This document shows positions 9,101 through 19,300 of a DNA stretch of 45,123 bases, piece by piece. The translations under genes were made by a program, and so were the position numbers. The stretch spans positions 1 through 45,123 of the forward strand of contig JAFUMG010000008.1 of the NCBI GenBank assembly GCA_017473225.1. The letters run 5' to 3'. A model generated the notes under the pieces. The model was not told the DNA's origin. It did no database searches and was given only the letters and a program-made list of their open reading frames with translations. This DNA is from Oscillospiraceae bacterium (GTDB lineage: Bacteria; Bacillota; Clostridia; Oscillospirales; Oscillospiraceae). Every line of letters begins with the position of its first letter. Position 1 is the first letter of the stretch.

Positions 9101-12100
9101 CCGCGGACTTCGTCATAGGTGCCGTTGCCGGGGCCAACCAGGTAGGACTGCTCCTCCTCGGCCTGCAGGTTCAGCAGCTTGGGGATAGACCAGTTCAGAC
9201 CGTCGGTGGAGGTGGTCAGGTACAGATAGTCGGTGGGATAGGGCTGGAAGGGAGAATCCGCGAAGAACAGGTTGGTATTGTAGGTGGTGCCTTCGGCGTC
9301 GGTGTAGCTGATGTTGAAGTATTCGTCAACCGTGAAGCCTTCGCACAGGGTGCCGTTGGTGGTGTAGACCTCGTAGGTTTCCAGATCCAGGTAGTAGTTA
9401 TACTCCCGGGCGGCGGCCATGGTGTTGTAGCCGCTCTCACCGATGACCACGGTGTCCCCTGCCAGGTCACGCAGCAGCAGGTTGCCGTTGTCGTCGAAGC
9501 CGTTCTCACCGGCCACGGGGGCATACTTGGAGGTGTTCAGGGCGATACCGGCGGGCCACAGGTCAGCGATCATGTAGGCGGTGGTGCCGTCGGTGCCGAT
9601 GCCGGGATCGATGAAGCAGGTGGACAGGTTATTGTAGGTGTCGCCGTTGTCGCCCAGGTAGTTGGCGTAGGTGTAGGTCCAGTTGGCGCCGTTGTCGGTG
9701 GACACGGAAACCAGAGTATCCAGGCCTGCGCCGTCGCCGGTGTGGTTCCAGCGGGCGTCGGTGGTGGCGATCAGGGTGCCGTCATTCAGGGTCACGATAC
9801 CGGGGATGCGGAAGTAGGTGCTGCCGCCGGTGCCGGACGCGAAGGGCTGGCCCTCGGTGGTGCCGTTGGCGGGCTTTTCGGTAACAGTGACCGCGGTGCC
9901 CTGGTAGACATATGCGGTCTCAGGGATGGAAATGGGATCGTAGTTCTCGGGCAAGACAGTGATGTTGTAGTCAGTGCCTGCCAGTTCCATAGAGGTGGTG
10001 CCCTCCGCCACGCCGGTAACGGTGACGGTGGTGGTGGCATTGTCCAGAACGGTGACCACGGCTGCCATCTGGTTGTAGGCAGAGGTGGTACGGGTGGTGG
10101 CATCCACCACATAGAGCTGACCCTCGGCATCATAGAAGGCGATCAGATATCCTTCGCCGCTGACGATCTGGTCATCAGAGGTGATCATGGTGTAGCCGGG
10201 GATAGCGCTGTCAGCGTCCTCGCCCGCACCGTAGATATAGAAGGTACAGTGAACTTCATAACCGGAGGTGGTGGAAGTCTTGTCCCATGCCAGGGTGGAA
10301 CGGTTGACATAGAGATACTTGGAGCCGTCATAGAGATAGACGGAGCCATCCTCGTTCCAGGTGATGGTATTGGTGGCGCTGCCGGAGGAGTGGCCGCCGG
10401 AGCTGGGCTTGACATACCAGGTAGTGCCATCATAGGCCAGAGTCATGGTATAGGCACTGTCGCTGCCGGTGAAGGTATACTCGCTGCTGGCCAGCTCGAT
10501 CCGGGTGCCGGAATTGGTGGAATCCCGCAGCTCGCCGTAGGTGACGGAGTCGCCGTTGGCGGTCAGAGTCACGGTGGCGATGCTGGTATCCAGCCCGGTC
10601 ACATCCTCCGCGCCGTATTCGCCGTCGATGGTAAAGCTGGTGGAGGCGTTGACCTCGACAGTCAGCTCCTCAGCGGGCTTCTCGGAGACGGTGACAGTGT
10701 AGACAGTGGTGCCGATCTGCACTTCGGTTTCGCCCACGGCCACGGCGGTGAAGGTGATGTCGCTGGTGGAGATGGTCTGCTCACCGGTGACCTTCGCCAT
10801 GTGGTCGGCGGAATTGGTGGAGGAAACGGGGTTCAGAACATAGGTGTTGCCGGCGGTGTTCTGTGCCGCGATCAGGTACTGACCGCCGGAGACGATGTCG
10901 TCACGGCTGATCTGGATATAGCCGGGGATCTCGGTGCTGGACTCCTCACCGTCTTCGATGGGACGGTACAGCAGCAGCACGTTGCAGCCGCCGGAGGTGT
11001 CGTTGCCGCAGCGGTTCCAGTAGGGGGTTTCCAGTTCGGAGTGGAAATGCAGGCCGCCGCCGTTGCCGTACAGCTTGACCTGATTGCCGCTGAGACCCGC
11101 CAGGACCTGGACGGCCAGGGTATCGGCGTCGCCCTCCACGTTGGGGCAGCCGTTGCCCACGGTGGTGGCGTAGGGCTCCACATAAACGGTGGTACCGTCA
11201 GTCAGGGTGGTGGAAATGTAGTAGGTATAGTCGGTGCCGGTGGAGGTGAAGGTATACAGACAGTTGTCCAGCACCACGGTGGCGCTGTCGCTCATGCGGC
11301 TGCCCACGGTGGCGGTCAGGCTGTTGGCAGTCACATCCACGGTCGCCACGGCGGTATCCAGACCGCTGACGTCAGCGGCGGAATAGTCGCCGGTGTAGTC
11401 GGTATAGGTGACGGACTCGCCCAGCCACAGGTCAGCATCCACCCAGGTCAGGCGGGCGTCGTTTTCACGACCCATGACCTCGTCCATATCGATGGTGGTG
11501 AAGATGATCTCGGCGGAGGCGCTGGTGGAGGCGTTGTCACCCTCGTACAGCAGGGCAACATTGCCGTCATTCATCACAGAGATGCAGGAGTAGGCATAGC
11601 CCTCGGTGGAGTCGGGGATGATGTCGTAATCATAGGCCAACTCCACGCTCTTGTCCTCGTTCACCAGGAATACATACAGGTGGCCGTCGGCACGGGCGCC
11701 GGAGTTTGCGGGGCAGGACACCAGGATAGCATCCTTGCCGTCGATCTGCTCCGTGTACATCACGGCGCTGAGCTGGCAGTTGCTTCTCTTGGCGGCGCTG
11801 GTGGTGACCTCGGTGGCGTCGGGATCGGCCACATAGTTGTGGGAATCCTCGTCCCAGACCATGTCGGTGTAGCGCAGGACGGAGTAGCCGTCCCGGTAGA
11901 ACACGCGGACGGTGCCGTCGTCCAGCACAACAGCGGAAGCCTCGGAGGTCCAGGTGGAGGACATGTTGCCGCTGCGGTACCACTGGCCGTCGGTATCCCG
12001 CCAGACCAGAGAGGTATTCTGGGTGCCCCAGTCGTACTCATAGGCGGTGAAGACCATGTGGCCGGTGACGGCGTTATAGGTGCCGTTGCCGGGGCCGATC

Positions 12101-12927
12101 AGGTAGGACTGCTCGTCCGCTTCCTTCAGGTTCAGCAGCTCGGGCTCGGACCAGTTCAGGCCGTCGGTGGAGGTGGTCATGTACAGGTAGTCGGTGGGGA
12201 AGGGCTTATAGGGAGAGTCGGAGAAAAACAGGTTGGTGCTGACTTCATTGCCGTCGGCATCGGTGCCGGTCAGGTTGAAGTAGGCGTCAACACTGTAGCC
12301 TTCCACCTCGGCGCCCTCGGTGGTGTAGATCTTGCCGTCAGCCAGGTAGTAGCCGTAGGTGGCGGAGGCGGCGCTGGAAGCATAGCCGCTGTCACCGAAG
12401 GTGATGCCGTTTTCTTCATCGCTGCGCAGCAGCAGGTGGCCGGCATCATCGAAGCCGGTGCTGCCGTCCTGGGCGTAATACGCGGCGGAGTTGATGGCGA
12501 AGCCTGCGGGATACAGGTCCGCGATCATGTAGGCGGTGGTGCCGTCGGTGCCAATGGCGGGGTCGATAAAGCAGCTGGAGGTGTTGATCCAGGTGTCGCC
12601 GTTATCGCCCAGGTAGTTGGCGAAGGTGTAGGTCCAGTTGGCACCGTTGTCCGTGGAAACGGAGACAAGGGTGTCGATGCCGCCGGCATCGGCAGTGCCG
12701 CTCCAGCGGGCGTCGGTGGTTGCGATCAGGGTACCGTTATTCAGGGTCACGATGCCCGGAATACGGAAATTGGTACTGCCGCCGGTGCCTGCCAGGAAGG
12801 GCTGACCCACGGTGGTTCCATTTGCGGGCTTCGATGTGATGTCCAGTGCGAAAGCGCTCATGGGCAGAACGCTCAGCAGCATGCACACGACCAGAAGCAT
12901 GGAAATTATGCGCTTGGTGTTTCGCAT
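6157..12927 (-). CDS. Giant secreted tandem sialidase (two GH33 domains)
   Basis: 2256 residues with signal peptide ~1-28 (ending AFA). It carries two complete sialidase domains, ~30-487 and ~1013-1475. Each has the FRIP arginine motif (R55, R1040), the TTDARW acid/base aspartate (D72, D1057), Asp-box-like STDNGANW and STDGLNW, the NSGxRADG arginine region and the YAYSC tyrosine region followed by LLYE or LLWE. Each catalytic domain is followed by a similar pair of spacer modules, one with LHFHxE and PYWNRCG, the other ending in a T-V-T-x-T/S-G-V Ig-like strand. The protein is therefore a tandem duplication of ~980 residues. A Cys-rich spacer (~1978-2030) and the shared 222-residue C-terminal module (6157-6825) follow. 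Likely releases sialic acid from mucins. AGGAGG lies 9 bases before the ATG. Confidence 0.93.
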   Translation of the reverse strand: MRNTKRIISMLLVVCMLLSVLPMSAFALDITSKPANGTTVGQPFLAGTGGSTNFRIPGIVTLNNGTLIATTDARWSGTADAGGIDTLVSVSTDNGANWTYTFANYLGDNGDTWINTSSCFIDPAIGTDGTTAYMIADLYPAGFAINSAAYYAQDGSTGFDDAGHLLLRSDEENGITFGDSGYASSAASATYGYYLADGKIYTTEGAEVEGYSVDAYFNLTGTDADGNEVSTNLFFSDSPYKPFPTDYLYMTTSTDGLNWSEPELLNLKEADEQSYLIGPGNGTYNAVTGHMVFTAYEYDWGTQNTSLVWRDTDGQWYRSGNMSSTWTSEASAVVLDDGTVRVFYRDGYSVLRYTDMVWDEDSHNYVADPDATEVTTSAAKRSNCQLSAVMYTEQIDGKDAILVSCPANSGARADGHLYVFLVNEDKSVELAYDYDIIPDSTEGYAYSCISVMNDGNVALLYEGDNASTSASAEIIFTTIDMDEVMGRENDARLTWVDADLWLGESVTYTDYTGDYSAADVSGLDTAVATVDVTANSLTATVGSRMSDSATVVLDNCLYTFTSTGTDYTYYISTTLTDGTTVYVEPYATTVGNGCPNVEGDADTLAVQVLAGLSGNQVKLYGNGGGLHFHSELETPYWNRCGNDTSGGCNVLLLYRPIEDGEESSTEIPGYIQISRDDIVSGGQYLIAAQNTAGNTYVLNPVSSTNSADHMAKVTGEQTISTSDITFTAVAVGETEVQIGTTVYTVTVSEKPAEELTVEVNASTSFTIDGEYGAEDVTGLDTSIATVTLTANGDSVTYGELRDSTNSGTRIELASSEYTFTGSDSAYTMTLAYDGTTWYVKPSSGGHSSGSATNTITWNEDGSVYLYDGSKYLYVNRSTLAWDKTSTTSGYEVHCTFYIYGAGEDADSAIPGYTMITSDDQIVSGEGYLIAFYDAEGQLYVVDATTRTTSAYNQMAAVVTVLDNATTTVTVTGVAEGTTSMELAGTDYNITVLPENYDPISIPETAYVYQGTAVTVTEKPANGTTEGQPFASGTGGSTYFRIPGIVTLNDGTLIATTDARWNHTGDGAGLDTLVSVSTDNGANWTYTYANYLGDNGDTYNNLSTCFIDPGIGTDGTTAYMIADLWPAGIALNTSKYAPVAGENGFDDNGNLLLRDLAGDTVVIGESGYNTMAAAREYNYYLDLETYEVYTTNGTLCEGFTVDEYFNISYTDAEGTTYNTNLFFADSPFQPYPTDYLYLTTSTDGLNWSIPKLLNLQAEEEQSYLVGPGNGTYDEVRGNMVFTAYRHTGGGSGTGYECTSLIWMDASGNWYRSEDATTSGWSSEASAVVLDDGTVRVFYRDGYSVLRYTDYQWSETENNYVRDEDATEVSTIAAKKSGCQLTSIKYSETIDGKEAVIVATPANSGSRADGHVYIFLVEEDNTMTLAYDYDVTPNSTEYYAYSCITELDTGNLGLLWESNSAALTYTEIDMAEAADRENDARLNFADVTVLTGKSVAVSDSTGYYVGADTSELDTDVATVEITGTQTTANAAQVLSTGANVDLDTCLYTFTADGAYYVVSATAADGTAVYLNHYSSTSNNIPNITTAGKIAVLEPASDDLAGMFRLQAQVDESSTSGTNARTLHFHAEATTPYWNRCGSDTSYKCHEYLFRKAAEGETASTDIPGYVQLTDVSEVEDGGQYLIAAKNDAGNWYVLNPAISTTSLDHIAQYVGTTTVGTTEVTFTGVGAGYTEVLIGTTVYHVTVKQAETVEVSLSEGGTATYTIDEGNYADADTSALNTSVATVTMEGVDGANASGVNVTPSTTLTDGTYVILNTRSGKLVNNTSASAGAAAGTMAGLSLSGNTTSFEASTAVWTITAVDGGYTVQDANGKYMTIGANAGGLSDEAQVLTIAYADGTWTLMQSDAYLNDAGGAGTTASGWQNSSAATDAGSQFELYAYGDSASKASTTVTFTGVSAGTTSVTIDRFIYNITVTDTHEHVYESVVTAPTCTEGGYTTYTCACGDSYTGDETEALGHTFVDGTCTVCGAGIAYNEDTETNYTTLAEALAAAEADETVQLKGDSTEDKVLVTPSVTLDLNGHVLTADYVVGFDTAEIVDNAGGGKLIIAEKNVVLDEDNAMVPVYDGTGYIFTKAGFAIKEDESYTDEGIKIDTLVYPVNMDVVGLLKDGSADNNLQVMIVLSWDVVEEDGTVTGTGSQKFVFTDEVVEAVYSSNNGTFSGYEKRFSMIITGFESVTNLTAKILLVSGTNVEYGSSQTIAIS

Positions 12928-12971
12928 ATTGGTTTTCCTCCTCTTATGTTGTGGTCATAATAACCAAATTT

Positions 12972-12999
12972 AGTATATCATACCAGTTTCGCTTGTCAA
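12972..12999 (-). promoter_or_regulatory. Sigma-A promoter of the sialidase gene
   Basis: On the minus strand, a perfect TTGACA (12994-12999) is followed after 16 bases by TATACT (12972-12977), preceded by an extended TGA. It lies about 45 bases upstream of the start codon. Confidence 0.75.
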
Positions 13000-13090
13000 T
13001 GCTCCACAAACATAAATTTGAAAAATGTATTCAGAAATTCAGAAAAATAAAAATCCCATACACATATGTGTTTGGCAGCGCAGCAAAATG

Positions 13091-13230
13091 TAATAGAAAT
13101 GTCATTCTGAGCGGAGCGTAGCGGAGTCGAAGAATCCACGCATTTACAGCCACATTTGTGGTCACGACAGTGCCAAGATCCTTCGACTCGCTTCGCTCGC
13201 TCAGGATGACACCGTGATTGTGACAATTGT
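13091..13230 (-). repeat. Palindromic MITE-like element, copy 2 (inverted)
   Basis: Reverse-complement copy of 1-141, nearly identical throughout, including the outer ACAATTGTCACAATCACGG flank. It is followed on the right (13231-13249) by GCTTATTAAAACCGATAAC, which matches the right flank of copy 1. It sits upstream of the sialidase promoter in the 455-base gap 12928-13382. That gap holds only this element, a second palindrome, the sialidase promoter and the pullulanase terminator. Confidence 0.88.
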
Positions 13231-13256
13231 GCTTATTAAAACCGATAACCACAATT

Positions 13257-13333
13257 GTAGTTTATAGCGCCGAAGGCGCGTACCTTCCCCCCGGGGGAAA
13301 CGTGGGGCGCTTCCGCGCCGGTGCGATAAATTA
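13257..13333. repeat. Second palindromic repeat type (GC-rich)
   Basis: Outer arms TTTATAGCGCC and, on the other strand, TTTATCGCACC flank two small hairpins (GCGCCGAAGGCGC and GGCGCTTCCGCGCC). The centre is CCTTCCCCCCGGGGGAA. It looks like a dispersed REP/MITE-type element. Only one copy lies in this window, so the family assignment rests on structure alone. Confidence 0.55.
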
Positions 13334-13343
13334 CTTCCCATCG

Positions 13344-13376
13344 TAAAAAGCTCCGCCTTTCGGCGGAGCTTTTTTG
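13344..13376 (-). terminator. Terminator of the pullulanase gene
   Basis: Perfect stem AAAAAGCTCCGCC/GGCGGAGCTTTTT with a TTTC loop and A/T tracts on both sides. It starts 7 bases past the stop at 13383 and is likely bidirectional. Confidence 0.9.
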
Positions 13377-13382
13377 GGGGTA

Positions 13383-16300
13383 TCAGGTAATGGAAACGGA
13401 GGTGGAGCTGATGTACTGCGCGTCGGTGCCGGAGAGGATCAGGATGTTCGCTTTCAGATTCTGGATGCTCTCAAAGCCGGTGATGACCATGGAGAACATA
13501 TTGTCATATTTGTTCCACGCACCCAGGTTGGAGCTGTAGACCGCTGCCACAACTTCATCGGTGAAGGCGAATTCCTGAGAGCCGGTGCCCTCCTCGGTGT
13601 CCCAGCTCAGCCGGATGATGATCTGGATGTTGTTGTCTGCGCCGCCGTTCTTCAGCAGCTCCACGGCATCCATATTGACGGGATAAGCCAGCGCGTTGAT
13701 CTTGATGCCGTCGCCGGCGTAGCCGGTGTCCTGCCTGATGGCGAAGCCGGCCTTGGTGAAGATGTAGCCGGTGCCGTCATAGACGGGGACCATGGCGTTG
13801 CTTTCATCCAGGACCACATTCTTCACATCGGTAACCAGGCAGCCGGTGCCCACGCTGTCGATGACATGGGCGGTATCGAAGCCCACCAGATAATCGGCGG
13901 TCAGGTCATAGCCGTTCAGGTCCAGGGTCACGCCGGGATACACCAGGACGTAACCTCCGGTGGTGTCACTCAGCAGCTGGACGGTCTGGCCTTCCTCGGC
14001 CGCGGTCAGCGCTCCCCCGACAGTCAGGTAGGTTTCTTCGGTGGCGGAATTCTGAGCGGCATAGATGATGGCGGTCTCATAGGTGACCGTCCAGGTGCCG
14101 TCGCCGTTGTAGGCAGCGGTGACGGTCAGGGTGGACTTATTCTCCAGGGTGATGGAGATGTTCTCAGCAGGAGTGCCGAAGGTCCAGTCGTCGTTGGCGA
14201 CCTTGAATTCGTAGGTGCCGGCTTCCAGAGTCACGGTGCCGGTCTGGACGTCCGCGCCGGAGTAGCTCAGGGCATCGGTGGTGCCCCATTCATTGAAGGT
14301 GCCGCGGACGTACAGGATCTCGGTGATCTTGCTGTAAACATCCAGCTTGTTCTCGGCGGTGTCGTAGACGAAGGTGTACGCGCCGTCGTACTGGGCATTC
14401 AGGGTGCAGTTGGAATCACTGTCCATGACCCAGCCGGAAGCGGAGCTGTCGATGGTGCCACCATTACCATACCAGCCGTCGTTATAGACGATCTTGAACG
14501 TATAAGTACCAGCGGTCAGGTAGACGGTACCCGCCACCTTGGTGCCGCCGATGCTGGTCAGGGCGTTGGCGGAGGTGCTCCAGTTGTTCATGGAGCCAGC
14601 CAGGAAGGCCATCAGGTTCTGATTGTAGCCGCAGACGGAGCAGATGCCGTCCTCGCCGATGGTGTGGCCCACAGCCAGGCCGCAGGCGGTGCACATGCCG
14701 CCCACATCGTGGGTTTCATGGTCGCACTGGGACTTGCCGCAGGAGCACAGGCCGTTCTCGCTGTAGGTGTGCTCGACCTCGGTCAGGCAGGTGCTGCACA
14801 GGCCGTTCTGCCAGTGGGCAGCGTGGTCACAGACCTTGCCGCAGTCGGCACAGGTGCCGTCCACCCAGTCGTGGCCGCAGTAAGTGCCGCAGATGCCGCA
14901 GTGGCCGTCGCTCCAACCGTGCTCGCAGGTCATGCCGCAGTTGGTGCAGACGCCGCTTTCGAAGGTATGGTCGCAGGTCTCGCCGCAGCCGAAGCAGACG
15001 CCGTCTTCCCAGTCGTGGACATGGTCAGGCTCGTTCTCGCCCTGGACCAGAACCATGGCGGAGATGCCATCGACACTGACGGAGCCGGTGGCGGTGGACA
15101 GGACTTCCGTACCTGCCTGGGTGCCATTGACGCAGACGCTCCACTCGCCGCTGGGCAGGGTGACGTTCTGGGCATTGGAAGTTGCGTTGAAGATGACCAC
15201 GATGGAGTCGGAGATATCGCCGGCGGCTTCGCCGTCGATGGTGAACATCACGACCTCATTGGTGACCCAGGTGTAGTCGATGTTGGCGGTGATGTCGGCG
15301 TTGGATTCCATCCGCAGAGCTTCATGGGCCTTGCGGAATTCGATCAGGCCCTTGTAGTATGCGGAATTGTTAGCGTAGGTCTCGTTTTCCAGATCAGACC
15401 ACTCGATGTGGTTGACATAATCAGACGCGTTGTAGCTGTTCTCGCAGCGGCCGCCGTCCTCCTCCAGCTTCTCCCGGAGGAATTCCTCACCGGCATGGAT
15501 GAAGGGGATGCCCTGGCTGGTCATGTAGATGGCCGCGGCCAGGTTGTTCATCTTGATGATGTCGCTGTCGATGCCGAACTTGCCGGTGGACAAGATCAGC
15601 TTGTCGATGAGGGTGTAGTTATCATGGCAGGAGGCGTACTGGACGATCTGGCTGGGATCGGAAGTCCACCAGGGATTGGCCATGAAGTTGTTGGCTACGG
15701 CCTCCTCCTGGCCGGTCAGGCCGGAGACGAAGCCCAGGGAGGTGCCGTTGGAGCCGCCCAGCAGGTTGCGGATGGTATCGGAGAAGTAGGCGAAATCGGG
15801 GGTGCCGGAAGCATTGGCCTGGGTGGCCATGTCGTTGCCGGGCTCCACGGCGGTGCCCAGGGTCCAGCCCTCGCCGTAGAAGATCACGTCGGGGTACTTG
15901 GCATGGACGGTGTCCACGATCTCATTGATGGTGGTCTCATCCAGCAGACCCACCAGGTCGAAGCGGAAGCCGTCGATGTGGTACTCTTCCTTCCAGTACA
16001 TGACGGATTCGACGATGTACTTGCGGACCATTTCCCGCTCGGAGGCGGTGTCGTTGCCGCAGCCGGAGCCATTGGAGAAGCTGCCGTCGGCGTTGACACG
16101 GGAGAAGTAGTTGGGCACGATCCGGTTCACGCAGAATTCACCGGCGTCGTAAACATGGTTGTAGACCACGTCCATGATGACGCTGATGCCGGCGTCATGC
16201 AGGGAGCTGACCATCTGCTTGAACTCGTTCACACGGACCTCGCCGTTGTAGGGGTCGGTGGAGTAGGAGCCCTCGGGGGTATTGTAGTTGACGGGATCAT

Positions 16301-19300
16301 AGCCCCAGTTGAAGGTGTCGCACTTGGTCTCGTCCACGGAGCCGTAGTCGTAGACGGGCAGCAGGTGCAGGTGGGTGATGCCCAGGTCCTTCAGGTAGTC
16401 GATGCCGGTGGTGGTGCCGCCGGAGGTGGTGGTGCCCTCCTCGGTGAAGGCCAGGTACTTGCCACGGTTGGCTTCGGAAACGCCGGAGCTGTTATCGATG
16501 GAGAAGTCACGGACGTGGAGCTCGTAGATGACGGCGTCGGTGTAGGAGGTGATGGGGTTGGGATTGGTGTCGTTTTCCCAATCTGCAGGGTCGGTGGAAT
16601 CCAGGTCAATGACCATGCCCCGCTTGCCATTGACGCCGGTGGTGCGGGCATAGGGGTCCACGGCTTCCACGGTCTTGCCGTCCACGGTGACAGCGTAGGT
16701 GTAGTATTTGCCGTTCAGATTGCCTTCGACAGTGGCAGTCCAGACGCCCTTGTCCCCTGCGGTCATGTCAACGGCCTCGATCAGATCCTCCGTACCTTCC
16801 GTGCCGGAAGTGTACAGTTTGACGCTGACAGCCGCAGCGGTGGGTGCCCAGACCACGAAGGTAGTACCCTCGGCAGTCCAGTTGGCGCCCAGATCGTCGC
16901 CTTCGTAGGTGTATTCAGCCGCGAACTTGTCGGAGGCATACACGGTGTTGATGCCGATGGCATAGCCATAGTCGGTGTACTTGACCTGCTCGGAGAAGCG
17001 GAGGGTGTACTGGTACAGGGTGACCAGATCCAGCTCTTCGGTGAGGGTCAGGGTATAGGTGCTGCCGCTGGCAGAGATGCTCTCGATGATGTCAGCAACT
17101 GCATCATCCTTATAAATAGCGAAAGCGGTTTCGTAGTCATCAACAGCCTTGGCGGTGATGATGGTGATGGTGTTGTTGTCGTAATCCAGCTCCACAGAGG
17201 AGATCTTGTTGGCGTAGACCACATCGTCATTCAGGCTCTGGCTGACGGAGAAGTCGCTGCCCACATAGACATCGATGGTGCCGGAGACGATATTGGCCAG
17301 GTCCACACGGATCTCGCCGCTCTGCGCGGCCCATTCGTTGCCCTCGATGCTCTTGCGGACCTTGAAGGCCACATACTGGCAAGCTCTGCCATCCAGGGTG
17401 ATGGTGGCCACATCGTCGGTAAACTCATACTGCTCTGCCAGATCCGGCGCGCCCCAGGCGCAGACGTTCCACTCGGCAGAGGGGGCGTCGAAGTGGACCT
17501 TGATAGTAATTTCGTTGGTATCCTGCTCGGGGTCACTGATGAGGAAGGCGGAATTCTGGTTGCCGGAATCCTCGGTGATGACGAAGCTGTTCAGGGGGTC
17601 GGTGATCCAGCTGTCGTTGACCACCAGCTTGTACTGGTGGATGCCGTAGGAAACGTTATCCAGGGTGACACTCCAGACGCCGTAATCGTTGCAGGTCATG
17701 GCGTAGCCCTCGGCCCAGTCATTCATGGAGCCGTAGACCAGCACGGTGTCGGTGGTATTACCCTTGTATTCAAAGGTAACGGAGGTGCCATCCACCACGG
17801 GGCTGATGGCGATGGCGTCGGGGTTATCCACGATGTCGGCGTAATACTCGCCCTCGCTGTCGGCAGTGGTGGGAACGACCCACTTTTCCGCCTTGTTGTC
17901 CACAAAGTCGGAAGCGCTCAGGGCCAGGTCAACGGTCTGGCCGCTGCCGCTGAAGATAAAGTTCAGGCCCTGGCCCTCGGGAGCCTCGTAGGTGAAGCTC
18001 AGGGTGTAGAAGCCGTCAGAGTCCAGACCCGCGGCGGAGCCGGGCCAGGAGCCGGTGGGAGTACCGGCGGCGGTCCAGGTGTACAGATACACGCTGCCCC
18101 AGTTCAGGGTATTGGCAAAATGCAGGGTGGCTTCGTAGGTCACGGTCTCCACAGAGCCGTCAGCCCAGGTATCAGGGGCCTCGGTCAGCAGCGCGCCGTC
18201 GTACCAGTATTCGCCGGAAGACTCGATCATGATATCGCCGGTCTGGTTGGTACCGTCGTTGAAGAGGATGCCGACACCGGCGTTCTCCGCCAGATCGGTC
18301 AGCTCCACGGTGTACCAGTTGGCGTGCTCTTCGTTCTCGGTGACCGCGGTGCCGGGCCAGCCGCCCAGCAGGGTAGTCTCAGTATTGGCATACCAGCTGT
18401 AGGCGTTGACGGTGCTCCACAGGCCGGTGTTGCGGTAGTGGATGGTGGCGTATTCCACGGACTCGGCCACCTCGCCGGTGGCTTCGCTGGCAACAGCGAT
18501 TTCCTTGGTGTCTGCGTTGAAGGTGATGGTCACATTGCTGATGGCGTCCAGGGTGAACTCATAGTTGCCGTCGGTGCCGGAGCCGCCCCAGGAATTGTTC
18601 CAGGTGCCGTCGGTGACCTTGAAGGAATGGGTACCAGCCGCGACGCTTTCATAGGTCTTCTCATACAGACCGTCGGCGTTCAGGGTCATGGCGTTGGCGG
18701 TGTTGGTGGTATCCCATGCGGTGCCGCAGAGGGCCGCAGTACCGGCGATGATATAAGTAGTCTCCGTGGGCGTGGTGTCCTCGGTGGGATCGGGCTCCTC
18801 CCCGGAGGAGGGGGTGTAGTCAAACTTGCTGACCGCGTTGGCGCCGTCCCAGTGGATGTAGTAGGCGTCGCCATCGGCAAAGCCGGTCACATCGGGGGTC
18901 TGCTGGCGGTTGGAGTCATTGCCGTTTTCCAGGCCATTGAACAGCAGAGAGGTCGCCCAGGTGGGGATCTCGGCGGTGTAGACATCATAGCCGGAGTCGG
19001 TGCCCACCTTGGTCATCAGCTCGCCGGGCCAGGTGGTGCCTTCGGTATCGTTCCAGTAATGGACATAGACCTCGGGCCAGAGCCAGTCGTTGCGGAAGTA
19101 GACGGTGATGGTATCGTCTTCCTCAGCCTCGGTAGGCGTCTCGTCCACAGCGGGGGTATAGGTGGACCAGGTGCCGCCGCCGGCGTCCCAGGTGCCCTCC
19201 GCCACGGTGTAGCAGTTGGTGCCGTCGGTGGGCAGGGTCAGGTCAGCGGACTGATTCCACTTGTTGTCCCAGCCGTTTTCAGTGGTGGAAGGGTTCATCC

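Noticed and set aside
12996..13252. Short frames over the palindromic repeat encoding LSERSESKDL-like peptides
   Set aside because: These are translations of the repeat itself. Such pseudo-proteins appear wherever this palindrome occurs and have no translation signals.
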